A stretch of 64,000 nt of DNA from Schistocephalus solidus. Lineage: Eukaryota > Platyhelminthes > Cestoda > Diphyllobothriidea > Diphyllobothriidae. How positions within the stretch are numbered: the stretch's first letter is position 1; each line of letters begins with the position of its first letter. The notes below the pieces were generated by a model, which did no database searches, was not told where the DNA came from, and worked only from the letters and a program-made list of their open reading frames with translations. Of the stretch, positions 25,257 to 37,329 are shown piece by piece. A program made the position numbers and the translations under genes. The DNA lies in assembly GCA_017591395.1 (NCBI GenBank), contig WEDG01001555.1, positions 285,043-349,042 on the forward strand. Direction: 5' to 3'.

Positions 25257-27888
25257 AAATTAAATAATTACATCACAGGGCAAACTGTCGGACAAAGATT
25301 GGATTCATGCGTGGCAGATGCAGTTTTGTACGATATTATCGTTTTCACCATTTCGTCCGAAAAGCGAATGACTCATGCTGAAAATAACTGATAATAGTCA
25401 CATAGGAGGCATACAACCTTTCCTCTCTGTTTTCTAAAACCTTAGTGAAAAAAATTGTCTCATTTAAATGACCTTGGGATAGCGATACCGCTTTGACTAA
25501 CAAAATATTGTTTCCTTTGATTTAGGCGAATTGTGCAATTTTTAACTCGGATGCCTTCTAAGTTAATATTTTGACTCGAAATGGCCTTTGTGTAACTCCT
25601 CAAGATTTTACTTATACATTTTACTGGATGAATTGACTTTTTCAGGCCTTTTATTATCAATTTGGAGACTATAAGTATCGTATCTCAGATAAAGCGCTCA
25701 CTACTGAATTCTTAACTAGTGAGAGGTGAGGTCTCTTACCCGAAATCCATATACATATAATTTTTCAAAACAAGAAGTAAGTGAATTTGAACTGAAACTG
25801 CCTCTTCATTTCAGTTAAGGTTTTTTCATTTGTGTTAGCAAACAACGAATCAGTGAATACGAAAGGTGATTCATACAACGCGCATTCTAGACTGCATCCG
25901 GAAAATTTGCTTACACTGATTATTCGCAGTTTTCTGTCACCAACGGGAATTTTATCCTGCTGCCTTCTCTGCTGACGACCACTCTTAACCGTGTTATTTT
26001 TTATTTAGGAATACTGCATATCGACTTTATTCATTTGGCATTTTACGTTATATTAAACTTAACTTGCCTTTCCTGTTCTTTTCTAGAACCGATGTTTCTC
26101 TCATGCATACTTGTTGTTTAGCCATCTTTACATAAGATATGCACTTCTGCAGGTTTGCTTTCTTTAATCGAGTTAAAGTACTGTTTAAAAATCAAAAATA
26201 AATTAAAGCAGCTAAATACCTATGCTTCCTTAAAGACCTTACTCGGGAAAAAAAGCGGTTTTTATATTAACTACCGAGAGGAGAGTTAAAGCTAAGTTTT
26301 AACTGGACAATTTCAATTTCACACCTGCAGATTGGCGAAATTAAACTTCTTTGATTTGTGTCGCAAAATGTTGGAAGCATCTTAACGGGCTGAATCAGTA
26401 TCAATCTGAAAACGGATATCTAGCATCATAAAGACTACTTTCAATACATTCTGCAGTGCCATCTACTCATAGGTTTGAGTTTGCATAAATTTGTCGAATT
26501 AATTAGTATTCCGATAGTTTAAGTCATTTATGATTCGTTTAACTGGCCAATCTTAGGTAGTTACTAAGCGAGAGTCAGCATTAAAAGGTGCGGTTGTGCA
26601 CCGTCTCTTTGGACATTGCTCTCATCACCAATGCAGATATAACTTGGACTATTTTCCGCAAAATCTCTTGTCAGGGTCAGCTTGACAATGGGGAGTTAGC
26701 ACCACAGTGTGGTGGTCTGGAGAAATGCTCCCATGAATTGTTTTGCTAATTTAACCTGAAGGTGATATTTCTTCATTTGATTCCTTTTTGTGCGGACCTT
26801 TGACACAACCAGGCATACAATTATCATAGAGCATAAAAACAATAATTTATGCTCAGAGCAAATGGTAGATACGTAGTCCAGAGTGCTGCTCCTGTTTCTC
26901 ATCTTAAGAAATTCCCCTTAATTATTTTATGGAAATGGTAGATTTTGCCGATTTTATGGTGTGTTGAACCTGAAAAGTGGACATGGGGTAGACCAGCAAC
27001 CAGGTGTGACTCACCCCGCCAATTCTTTCTTGTTGGACATATGGAAGCCGTATACAGTTTTCTCCAAAGACCACCCACGGACGTGAATCACTCAGGCACC
27101 GCGAATAAACACAGAAAACACAGAAGAAGAAGAAAATAAAAAACAGAACACTGCCGCCAGCTCTGCATTGCCTCAAAAACCTTCGTCTGTTACATTTCGT
27201 TCTCACTTCTGGGACTTTCGACTCACTCTGTAATTTTCCTTTGTAAAGAAGTGGACTCAAAAGAAGGGTTTAGGTGCTTTGAAAAATACGTTTGTCTCCC
27301 CATGGGGCATTATACAAGTAAAGTAGATGACATACTTTCTTAAATTTCGTGATCCCAATTTCAGTGGAAAGTTTGGCATACATTTATTGTTATTATTATT
27401 TTTGTTCGTTCAAGTGAGTTGAGGCTCAGAAATCTTTTCATTAAAGAACATAAGATTTTCAAATCTCTTTGCTTGAATAATACTGGCCAGATTGGGTGAA
27501 ATTGGACGTTTACGAATATCAAAGTAATTTCCTACATTATTCAATATTTCAGATAAAAACCTAGTGTTTTGTGGTTTGCGCTGCAAAAACGCATTACCAC
27601 AAGTGAAAACGTTTCTAATAAATCTTTTTCTGACACAGATAAATCTGATGCTACGTCAATGAAAATCGGATGAAGGCAGATATGGGAGATCAAATTTTTT
27701 CATTCCACAAGAGCTCTTTCAGCTTTGAAAATTCAGATTTGTTAATTCTCTACGTTTTTATCACAAAGCGCTGTAATAATTTTGTTTTACAATATTATTT
27801 ACCATAACGGGAATAGAAATGTGTAAACATCTACATAGGTGGAGAACCTGCGACATGCTATCACGTTTCTGTGTTATGATGTGCGATT
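25257..27888. other. No recognisable gene
   Basis: AT-rich sequence. A minus-strand frame of 112 codons at 26922-27260 has no recognisable family or domain and is not supported by any signal for a start or for splicing. Confidence 0.35.
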
Positions 27889-28590
27889 ATGATGTCAAAC
27901 AATTTCCTGTCGGAAGTTGATTTTAAGTGCATACGGAAATTGGCAGCTAAAGAACTGCCTCGTGGTCATCAACTAATATTTTTAATATTAACCAGGTCAC
28001 ACTCCGGAGAATTATTTACCATTGAACAATGTCTCAAATTAAGCAAGGCGAACCAAAACAGTCCGCGAGCAAACAGGACGTTGATTTTAGTCGTCACAGA
28101 TTGAAAAGTACCCTTATGTAAACCTTACAGACGGGAAATTTGTCAATGTTCTCTTTGCGCACAATTAGAAACATAATGAAATAAGTCAAATTTTATCCTA
28201 GACGTTCATGCGAAAAAAATATCTACTTTTGTGATACGTTCTTATTTGTAGATAAACCTAAGAAGTCAGCCAGATGGTCATATAAGGGAAGAACTTGCCT
28301 CGCGAACATACTTTGTCGACAGCAAATTTCAAAAACTTTCGAAAACTGATGGTTTGTATGCCTATCAAATTCGGAGAGGGACAAATCTGTCGCTCGAAAA
28401 CTGAGACCATAAATAGCAAGGAGTTCATCGAAATCATAAGGATGCCATCGGTCATAATGGCATTCACTGACATTCATGCTCTTGTTCACCGATCAAACGA
28501 AGTATGATTCAAATATAGCTTGACTTTTTGCTCACAACCTGGGCCTAAATAACATTGAAAGTCTGTTCACATTAAGTTAAAAAATTGAGA
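27889..28590 (+). pseudogene. Tc1-like DNA transposase, decayed copy 1
   Basis: The piece at 27889-28000 reads LSEVDFKCIRKLAAKELP, resembling the N-terminal helix-turn-helix DNA-binding part of Tc1/mariner transposases. At about 28250-28290 a block reading SQPDGHIREEL corresponds to the family's LDGPDG motif. From 28330 the frame gives KFGEGQIC, then INSKEFIEII, then FTDIHALVHRSNEV, which matches the MNSxxYIxIL and QQDNAPxHxS segments. At about 28533-28565 the bases still show the DLNPIENL motif, but with two stops in it. Catalytic acidic residues are lost: the DNAP position reads DIHA. Three frames are used, so it is long dead. It belongs to the same family as the copy at 53.7-54.3 kb (HRSxEV and the GPDG block agree). 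No terminal inverted repeats were found. Confidence 0.7.
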
Positions 28591-30979
28591 CAAGCCCAGC
28601 AAACCATGTTCAATTCAGAAAAAGCTTTATTTTCGCCCAACAATTTCATTGACAAATTGACCATAAATAACATGGTTGTTTCTAAGTCAGCATGAACTAC
28701 TGCAGCTTAACACACAAAGGGACAAGCCGGAAAGTATCAGTATGTTGTATTTGTTGACATTGTTCATTATTTTCCCGTTGTACTACACTTTCCTACTCCG
28801 CTGTCCTAACTAAATGACATGCCATAACGTCGTTTTTGAATTGACGGTGTTTGCAAAAATGAATAACTTCTAAGCTTATAAATAATAATTTACAATCCAA
28901 GTGATGAATTTTTGAAAAATGGTCGTTTCTTTATCGCAGTGCAACTCTCGCGGCTGCGAGGTCTACGGCCTGTGCCTTACAAGGGTTTTTGTTCGAGGTT
29001 CTGTACAATTCCTCTATTAGGAAATGAACTTTAGGCGTAGTTATCCTACCCACTTTATCTTACCTAGTAATAACACTTTAAGACGCTGACATAAATATAT
29101 GAGCAATGCAGACAGTGAAATTTTTTTCGGTTCTAATCGTATAAGTTATTTTTAACTCAATATTATTCGAGCGTGTGGTTTGATTCCACCTCAAATTTTT
29201 AATCATCACTTTTTTACTAACCATGGACGTTAACCTCACTTTTTTTTCAGAAAATCATCTTTACTTTTTAGCGACAAAGTCAGGGCTAATGGAAGGAGTC
29301 TTTTTTGGGTTATTTTATGACATAAACCATCCACGCTCTACCTTCTGGCCAGGAGAATTTGATATCGTCACCCAAGTTAAGTTGATCCATGGGGAGGCGT
29401 TTTTTAAAAAACACATTGCACCTAGGCGAAACTCTATGTTAACTACTATCAAGATGCTTCAGTCCCAGAGGAGTATGTGTAACCAACCGATGTTACCTGG
29501 ATCACGAAATTAGTCGTTTCGTTTAACTATGCAGCTGCATATCACGGACCATCAAAGGCAGCCGCATGACGATTGACAGCCAAAGAAATAGAGACTTTCA
29601 AATCAATGAGCTTTTGTAATAAGACAAACGTTTTCAAACATACAGACTTGAGGATTTGACCAAAGTAATTCAAAGTTAACAGTAACGTCAATATAAGTTA
29701 TTTTTGTACCCAGTTGCCTTGAATTGAAGCAAATTTGACTATACATCGGAAGAAATGTGAGGATATTTCATTCTACTTTAACTTAATAAATGCGTTTTAT
29801 ATGTTATAATTAGGTGCTTATTATGAAACCATCCCTTCTGTAGGACGACTCACTCAAGCAAAACTGTTGTCTTATTTTTCCATATGTGGAGGACTGATCT
29901 CAACATTTTTAGTCACAATCATGTATGGTTTTCTTCAAAACTAAAAAGCACCATCAAAAACTAACTATGATTTGCGATAACAACTAATTTTAACTAAATT
30001 CTCATTCCACAAGAGCAGGCTTATTTTGACAGTATTCATGAGGAGGAGAATTTACCAAAATGCCTAAAATTATGCATTTGGTGCGCGCATTCTCGTATTT
30101 TATGGAGTGGTTTATCTCGAGATCAATATTTGGGGCAGTTTAGAGCCTTCTCTCAATAAATGACATTGAAAGATAGGCGAAGTGTATATGTCAGGCATTT
30201 ATGAGATGAAACTGATTATTTCCTCACAGAGTTTAGCCTGGATCGCAGCGTGATTAGTGATCACTCCTTTGCGCAACTACCTGGGCTGATACAGTTAGCG
30301 AGGTAAATGCAGTAGGCTAAACTGATAATTTCCACGACCAAATGTGTGGTCCCAGCTGCGATGCAAACTTGGGAAATAATTTTGGGTAATCACGCGATGT
30401 TAATTGCAAAATAACCTACTGGTGTAAGAATGCAGGAAGAAAGCATAAATCAAATGAGCGAGGCCCAAACGGGAAGACGGCCGGTGATAATAGCTTGGCT
30501 TATTTTAAGGTAATGGCAAACCAGGAATGAGTAAAAATATTACTCAAATTTTATGTGATGGTCTTATTGAAAAAAATTAATTCTTATTTCAAAGATGTTT
30601 AATTTTTTTAACAAAAAGCAGAGATGTTTATTTATTACAAAAGGGTAACTTCGGTTGGGGTGCAACATTTATTATCTAAGCAGTTCAATGATCTGACAGC
30701 TACATCAGAATGCCGGTTCGTTAATGACTTATTTTTTGCCATCCGCAAAAACTGCACTCCATAAAGACAACTACTTAAGATTTGTGTATTTTCAAAATGC
30801 CCTCATAAGCTCAACTAAATTCTTTTTAAAAACGTGCACGCGTTTACTTGAAACAAGGGCAACTTTTGATAAGATGAAGTTTTTGGTTGCATTCGTTGAT
30901 CAACGCTCACCAATCGCTAACGGAACTCACTCGTTCCATTCTGCCTTGAGGCTCGCTTTCGAGCACCGTCCGCAGTCAT
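28591..30979. other. No recognisable gene
   Basis: AT-rich; the longest open frame (about 96 codons at 29223-29513) shows no domain or motif. Nothing else was recognised. Confidence 0.35.
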
Positions 30980-31255
30980 ACAGCGGCTAGTAATATTGCT
31001 GACAAAGCCAAAGGAGACTGGTTCGATCGTCGGGTGGTGCACCACCTGGGGTTGGGTTAGACTTGCTGATGATGGCTAATAAGCCCGAAATGGCCATTCC
31101 AGTCTCCCTTGTCTTTGTCAGGAATATTTATCTTCCTATTCTACAACTAGCTGCTGTGTGGCTGCCGGTGGGGCTTGAGACTGAGCCTGAAGGCCGAGCG
31201 GAACGTGTGACTTCCTTTAGAGATCGGTGAGCGTTCATCAACGAGTATAAGTTAA
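30980..31255 (+). mobile_element. tRNA-derived SINE with embedded hammerhead ribozyme, copy 1
   Basis: A degenerate tRNA-like head carries the B-box-like GGTTCGATCG at 31019-31028. It is followed by TCGGGTGGTGCACCACCT, the hammerhead block (31059-31105), CCCTTGTCTTTGTCAGG, and a GC-rich 3' body with GTGGGGCTTGAG, GAAGGCCGAGCGGA and GATCGGTGAGCGTTCATCAA. The 3' body is shared with the copy at 23.1-23.25 kb. It lies in the same orientation as copy 2 just downstream, landmark to landmark about 315 bp apart. The plan (tRNA head, hammerhead, short tail) is that of schistosome Sm-alpha elements; membership of that family is inference. Confidence 0.75.
31059..31105 (+). ncRNA. Hammerhead ribozyme in SINE copy 1, core intact
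   Basis: The 5' strand of stem I is AGACTTG (31059-31065), followed by the core CTGATGA (31066-31072). Stem II is GGCT with AGCC around an AATA tetraloop (31074-31085), with an unpaired U and C next to the core. GAAA is at 31087-31090. Stem III is minimal (A31090 with U31097, U31091 with A31096, loop GGCC). U31098 is the expected cleavage-site base. CCAGTCT (31099-31105) pairs with AGACTTG at six of seven positions. All conserved core bases are present. The short stem III and the lack of a 10.1-11.1 pair would weaken it, so activity is uncertain and might need a dimer, as proposed for other hammerheads with short stem III. Confidence 0.65.
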
Positions 31256-31282
31256 TATTCCCTATCTAAACCGACAAGACAA

Positions 31283-31455
31283 AGAGCCCGTAGTTCGATT
31301 GTTAGAGCGCTGACCTTCTGGTCAACGGGTTGTGGGTTCGATCGTCGGGTGGTGCACCACCTGTGGTTATGAATGACTGGTTGACGACGGCTAGTAAGCC
31401 AGCAAAGGTTATTTCAGTCTCCCTTGTTTTCGTCGACAATATTCATCTACATTTT
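31283..31455 (+). mobile_element. tRNA-derived SINE copy 2, with the clearest tRNA head
   Basis: The tRNA-like head is well preserved: AGCCCGTAGTTCGATTG, then TTAGAGCGCTGACC, TTCTGGTCA and GGGTTCGATCGTC (A-box, anticodon-arm and B-box regions of a tRNA in order). The same GGTGGTGCACCACCT landmark follows as in copy 1, then a mutated hammerhead (31375-31419), then CTCCCTTGTTTTCGTC. The GC-rich 3' body of copy 1 is missing, so this copy is 3'-truncated or a shorter subtype. The head is not a functional tRNA gene: the acceptor and T arms do not close properly. Confidence 0.75.
31375..31419 (+). ncRNA. Hammerhead ribozyme in SINE copy 2, core mutated
   Basis: Stem I is GACTGG (31375-31380) with TCAGTC (31414-31419), all six positions paired counting one G-U. 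The core reads TTGACGA for CTGATGA (31381-31387). Stem II is GGCT with AGCC around AGTA. CAAA replaces GAAA at 31403-31406. Relative to copy 1, one side of stem I changes from U to G and the other from C to U while pairing is kept or improved. Changes at C3 and G12 predict loss of cleavage. Confidence 0.6.
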
Positions 31456-31804
31456 TGTTTTGGGTTTTTAGGACCATAAAACGCCTATTCATATAGCATT
31501 GTTCTTGATAAAGGAGAAGACGCTTGAACATCATTTATTTGGCTGGGATTCTTCTCGATACCATTTTGTGAATCTGTATTAGTATCATATATCGTCTGTG
31601 TCCTCAAAGACAACGGAAAGTATCGACAGCACCCCGGCTGGCCGGAGGACAGAATGAGATCGAGCGAGATTCCAACCACGCTGCTTCTCCTCTGACAAGT
31701 TTATACACCTCACATCAGAAGGTACAGCAAAGGCCTATGGCACACTGACGATCGGAATTTACGCTGAAATGGCTAGCTGCAACTGGCAAATTATTACATT
31801 AAGG
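31456..31804. other. No recognisable gene
   Basis: A short spacer between the SINE pair and the R1 copy; nothing was recognised. Confidence 0.35.
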
Positions 31805-32070
31805 ACCTGTCCGTTTATTAATGCTGTCTATGCAATGTAAAACATGATCCGCATACGTTACGTATTTAAATAAATCCAATATGACATTTTTATTGCATAA
31901 GAATTATATGCTTTTCTTAACGACGAAAATATGCAGCATGTAATTTTGAAACCTAAAAGGAAGCGCAAAAACAGACTAGGTTCAAAATTAGTTGGCAACT
32001 GGCCCAAGTATAGAATTTTTAAAAGACTAGTTAATACCAAATTAGAATACAAATGGGTTATTTAGTTGAC
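31805..32070 (+). repeat. Interspersed repeat R1, 3' part
   Basis: It begins GTTTATTAATGCTGTCTATG and continues with AAACATGATCC, then GCAGCATGTAATTTTGAAAC, then GTTCAAAATTAGTTGGCAAC. This is the same order as the 13.85-14.4 kb copies (GTTTATTAATGCTGCCTACA, CAACAGGATTC, GGCATGTAGTTTGG, GTTCAACAATT). Diverged, with no coding capacity. Confidence 0.5.
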
Positions 32071-33098
32071 CTTTTTTATAAAAGATAGTTCCTTTAAGGA
32101 AGACATACAAGATCAGTTTGGAGACAACCCACTATTTAAGTTGTCATGTTCATTTGTTGAAGAACCTCATTCAAACATCAGCCTCCTGTCTTAATGAAAA
32201 TCTTTTGGAATTATTTTATACGAACAACAATACCGCAACCACCACCTTAATAATAATTTCCAATGTAAAAGACATTTCCAAATTTCAGTAAACATTATAT
32301 AAGTAAGGTCTGCTTTTGTAATACATTTTTTTATAAAACAAACATCGAAAGGCATCAATATGGTTAAACACAAAGAAATTATCTCGAGAATTTCGGCATA
32401 TGCAGATTAACTAAATCCATACGACGAATATTTATAATTCGTTTAAAATTTGATTTTCGAAGCTGAGTGTTGACAAAGTAGTTGAGATACCTCAGATAAG
32501 TTCTAAGAGCACTTTTTCATCGGCCTAGCATATGCTGTCAACCAAATGTACAAAGACTACGCAGGAGCGTTAACTGCACAGATTTTATTTGTGCATCCCT
32601 TTTAACGAAATTTATCATGATATGTAACGTGTTCCAAAATAGCTAGTACAGGACTGAATGGCCAGCAATTAGAGTTGTGAGACTAAAGTTAGAGGTCGAT
32701 GTTGACGATTGTGGTCCTTTAATAACTTTAAATGCGAGAAATTGAAAATTTCAAATGCCAACACAGAATTTTGCTTGTCACGTCTGCCCATAATATAAGT
32801 GATAATATTATTACTTATGTTGTCTTCCAATAATAAATTATTTTTCCACCAAATGAACTTTTTATCTAGTGCCCACGTTATTATGAGATTATGTTCTTCC
32901 CCATGCCAGCGAATCTCAACTTATATGCCGGAGTATATTTCTCTGCAATTAGACAGGTCAAAAACACCTTACACGTTTGAAGACTTTTGTATTAAAAGCA
33001 ACAGCAACGAGTTGTGTTCAGAAAATATTTTGCATCTGTTTCTCGTTGTTATGGTTTAGTTCATAATACCGATTGTAAGCAAGGGGGATGCATTTTGT
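32071..33098. other. No recognisable gene
   Basis: AT-rich spacer; nothing recognised. Confidence 0.35.
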
Positions 33099-33460
33099 GG
33101 CCACCTAAACAGGACACGGGAATGGCCCACTATACGTGCGGTTTTGCGCAGAATTCCAACAAAATTATGCAAAGGATTAAGGTGATGGTTAGGGTTAAGT
33201 TAAGGGTAAGGTTTAAGATTGAGGTTAAACTTAGAACTGGCGTTAGGGTCATTAGTAGGTTATGGTTTATACCCTGTTAACTGTAGGGTCTAGGTTAAGG
33301 GTAGAGTGAGCATTAAGATTAAGAATGCAGTTTAGTTTTATGTTAGATGTAGTGCTAGCGATAAGACACGGGTATATTTAATGTTCCTGGAATTTACCGT
33401 AAGTCTACCTATTTTAAGCGGGCGGGATGGTGTCTATTTCCATGTCCTGTTAAGGTGGCT
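33099..33460. mobile_element. MITE with terminal inverted repeats and TTAGGG-like interior
   Basis: The left end GGCCACCTAAACAGGACACG (33099-33118) is repeated inverted at the right end as CATGTCCTGTTAAGGTGGCT (33441-33460); about 16 of the outer 18 positions match and weaker matching goes further in. The 362-bp element has no coding capacity. Its interior (33170-33350) is a degenerate run of TTAGGG- and GGTTAAG-like words (GGTTAGGGTTAAG, TTAAGGGTAAGG, GCGTTAGGG). TGCA occurs just outside both ends (33089-33092 and 33462-33465) and could be a target-site duplication, but a few unassigned bases lie between it and the repeats. A non-autonomous DNA transposon is the best reading; its transposase family is unknown. 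Confidence 0.6.
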
Positions 33461-33829
33461 CTGCAAGACATCCTCACCTGCAAACATACATTAACTTTCC
33501 GGTATGAATGCTCACTTTTCGTTAAGTGGCTTTATGCTGTTCTAGCGCTATCAGAATGAATGACGTGCACACTCCTTACTTTTGACTTGAAGGTGATAAG
33601 CAATTTCCGGGAGCCGAGAACAAGGGACAGGAGTACCAGAGAAACTTATCAAAGTCTTATGTATGTCGAAAGATGGATCAAAGCTTTAGCATCATGAAGA
33701 TTATAACAACTGTCTGATTGAATTCGAAAAAGAGAGCTTCCAGCTACGCGTATGAGCTTTTTCAGTAATGCTTAAGATAAGACACTGGACTTCGAAACCA
33801 CACGGCACTACAGGCGGTTTTGAGTTAAA

Positions 33830-33975
33830 TTCCAGGCAGTTGACCTATTTCCGTTTTTAACCGTTAAACTTATTCAACCCCCAAACTAAGCCCAAAGTAT
33901 AATTTCCCTGTTATTTAGCCTAAGACCAAGGTATTACGTGGGGATTCCTATTTCTGTGTCCTGACTGGCTTTCAA
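33830..33975. repeat. Fragment related to the 33.1 kb MITE, inverted
   Basis: The right end reads GTATTACGTGGGGATTCC and CTATTTCTGTGTCCTGACTGG, resembling the reverse complement of the left end of the element at 33099. The interior has CCCTAA-like words, such as CCCCCAAACTAAGCCCAAAG, the opposite orientation to the first copy. The left end is not recognisable. Confidence 0.35.
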
Positions 33976-36900
33976 ACTCAGAAACGGCACTGCATTAGCA
34001 TAAACATCATCGGATAAAATCCATCCGCAACGAAAAGACCTATCAGAGTAGCTGATTTAGAAACTCAGATCTAACACGATAGCCCTTACGAAACAGAACA
34101 TTCTAGGTGATTTCGCAAAGGGCTAAAACGGCAAGTTAAGAAATATCACAACGTTTCTAAAAGTCGATAAAACCTCACAGAAGTACTGAAAATACTAGTT
34201 AAATAGTCAAAAGATTCCGTTGAATCCGCGAGCAGCCATGATACCATTGAAGGCAAAAAACTTATTCCGTATTGTAAGCTGAAACTAGTAATTGCGGAAT
34301 TTAAGGGGTTCAGCAAATCATCGATGGTCGCCTTCAACTGCATCCTAAGAAAGCGATCTGAAAAACCAAAAATCCTGAACGCACTCATCAGTTAGTAAAT
34401 TTGATTGCTTTGGTTTCTATGGTTTGGCGAAAGCAAGGTAAGCAAAATACGTTTTTTTCATAAACGACTATTTGGACTTTAAATATTGACCTAATGAGCC
34501 GAATATTGATTGAAAAGAAGTGTGTGTGTTGGCGTCTCTTCTAATGGCGCACCCTCCATGCACATTCGAAAGAATGTATTCATGCTGCCATCATAATGTC
34601 GGGTACTGTTTGACCATTTCGCAATTATTCAAAAAGGTGATACAAACAACTGTGCTCAAACGTTTTTTAAAATGAAAAAAGTCATAAAAACTGGCAATTG
34701 AGAACTATAAGTACTGCACTCCATTTGGCTTCGCTACCCTTATCGGCAATTCCCTCTCGTGATGAATTCCAGTGAGAATTCGAAACGTCAGGCCGCTAAT
34801 CTTCTTGTTCCAGCGATAACTTCGTTTTCTTCTAAACTTTTAGTTACACCAAATCAACTTTTCAGGGTCCAAACATATTTGCTCCCTTATTTAGAAGAGG
34901 GGATTCTGATTGAAGTAATTTTTTAATCGTTCCCTCTGTAATGGCTTCTAGAGGATAATGTTCTAACACGTACTTTCTTTCCGCCGACTTAACTGGTATC
35001 TTGCTTCAATCGGTAGAATGTTCATGTCATTTCACAAAGACTTATGTTGAGTGGTTTAAAGTTACTTTCATTAATGAAGTCTCAGCGAAGTGCAAACGCT
35101 TTAGATCTGAGTCCACAATGGGCAGAACAATATACCAACCATAATCAGGAGAAGAATGAAGACGGTGGCAATCTGATTGCTTCCGATGCGCCTATGATTC
35201 ACACGCATCATAACCACTTAAAAACTCAAAGGAACCGAAAAATCTCCCCTCATAATTGTTTTAGTACTTCCTTTGCCTAGCAAAAAAGAATATTCATGGG
35301 TCATCAAGCCCTTCGTAAACTTTGAAGATGCATGATTGATGATGAGCCTAAAAGGTACTGCTCTGATGAATGATTTATTTTGAAAAACATACTTTTCTAA
35401 GCAGGGATTGCCAGAATTTTCGGCCTCAGTTCCAGAGCATCCCCACTCTAGAACGAAAACGTGATCGAAACATTGCTGCCGTGCGGAACCCTGCGTTTTT
35501 TGAACTTTACATGTTGGTTCCATGGAAATAAAATAAAGTGCAAACAAGGATGACTTTGACAGTGCAAACTGCAATGGGCCCTGCATGCCAACTATTCAAC
35601 CCCATTTCACGCAGGGATCATTGAAATAGCAGATTCACTCATCACAGTACTACTAGGAAAACTTCAGATTTTAAATCACGCAAAAAATGTTCTATTTAAT
35701 CCCCTGTTTATTAAAACTCTCAGAATTTGGAAAAGCTGAGTAAAACTTATTTCGTAATAACTTTTAGTTAATTGAAGCACAACTGAAGCACAAATGTCTT
35801 TAAGAATAGGCATAAATTCCCATGAAAGGTTCATAAAAGTCATGCTGTGTATTTTTTCGCTCCGTTAAATGGGATAAAATAAAAGTTTGTTCATCTAATA
35901 ATTGATTTCAAAGCGGTAAAATGGCGCAAAGCAGGAAAATAACTGTGTGACTTTTCAGGTTTTGGATAGTTTTAAATTAGTTTCTAATTGACCTCCATTA
36001 AACTTGCTGCATTATTAATGACTCCAGAGCGTGGAGCCGGTTTATTGGACAAAATGAGGTTCACATAAAAGCAACTTAAGCCATTTTTGTCGTGCATTGA
36101 TGTGCATAATAATGTTTATTGATTCCATTTGAGCTTTATTGTCTGTACTTAATAGTTTTCTTTAGAATAATTATCTTTATTTGGGCTATTTGGTATGGAA
36201 TTTTACTAACCGTGTTCTTACTCATACTTCTGTCTGAACCATGCGTTTAAACTTTACCAGATTAAGTATTAACCACATCATCCAGTGGACTGACTTCCTT
36301 ATTTATCTTGCTGAAAATGGATGGGAAATTGCTGATAGTTCCAGCAATTTTGGAAACGTCCTTTGGAGGTAATCTCAGATATTTTCTAATGGATTGAGTT
36401 CAGGAGTCCAAGCTAACCATGGGATGAATCCGAGACGATGGGAACCTACATGCCCATGAAGAGCGCGGTTTCAATGAAATGGTGCAGTGCAAACCTGAAG
36501 AATTGACTTCGTCAGGCATCGCAATATTAAGAGCAGGTGTTATTGGAATAGATGCATTCAGCCCAATAACAGTAATGCTTTCATAAATAAAACCAGTGTG
36601 TTCGTTCCTATCTAAATATGGATGGACACACTAAAACTGGACATTATCGAAATGCTCATTCCTAAACATAAGCATTAATCCTTGGAACCCAATGTCTGAT
36701 CGTTTCTGTCATTTCCTCAAAGTAAAAAACATGACATATTGACCCGAATCACTCTGTTCTGTTCAGAACGCTAGATAATCGGATGCATACTGCCATTAAA
36801 GAAGACTCTTTTGTGAGTTTTTTTCAACAACGGCAAATAAAGCGATTGTCCACTCCTTAAACCGTATTTGTTTATTAAGATTTCCAGAGTACGGAAAACT

Positions 36901-37329
36901 GTTTGATATTAAATTTCATGCTGCGGGGCAGAGCAGAATGTGGACCTACAAAATAATTAGTGTCACGGTAGCCTTAAGTGAGCTTATATGGTTTGAGTGA
37001 GCACTAGACGGATGCCACTGATAAGCACCCATTGTTAAGAATTATTGCAGTCATCATATAACCGCGATTGTGTATGCATCCAAACACTTGATAATCCAAT
37101 GCTTTGTCAGCAGATCTCACTGACTGATGGCTTTTGATTTTAATTTTCCTCTACCGCACAGCATTGTAATTTTTAAAAATAACTCTGTAATGGAGCGGAT
37201 AAAACAGCGATACTTTAGCTTGGGTAGGTCAATTAAGTCGGTGCGAACACTGGCCCCCATACAGATTTGCAGTCAGTGACCAATCTCTTGCAATATTAAC
37301 CGCACTTCTAGAAACTGTTTTTAAATCAG
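33976..37329. other. No recognisable gene
   Basis: AT-rich; open frames reach 122 codons at 35218-35586 on the minus strand but show no domain. No repeat could be matched with confidence. Confidence 0.35.

Noticed and set aside
31285..31350. A functional tRNA gene
   Set aside because: A-box and B-box regions are present, but the acceptor and T stems do not close and the segment runs on into the SINE body.
33170..33350. Internal telomere array
   Set aside because: The TTAGGG-like words are irregular and enclosed in a MITE with inverted ends, so this is not a chromosome end or a true interstitial telomere array.
35363..35390. CTGATGA with GAAAA about 12 bases later
   Set aside because: The bases between do not pair, and no stem I or III can be drawn.
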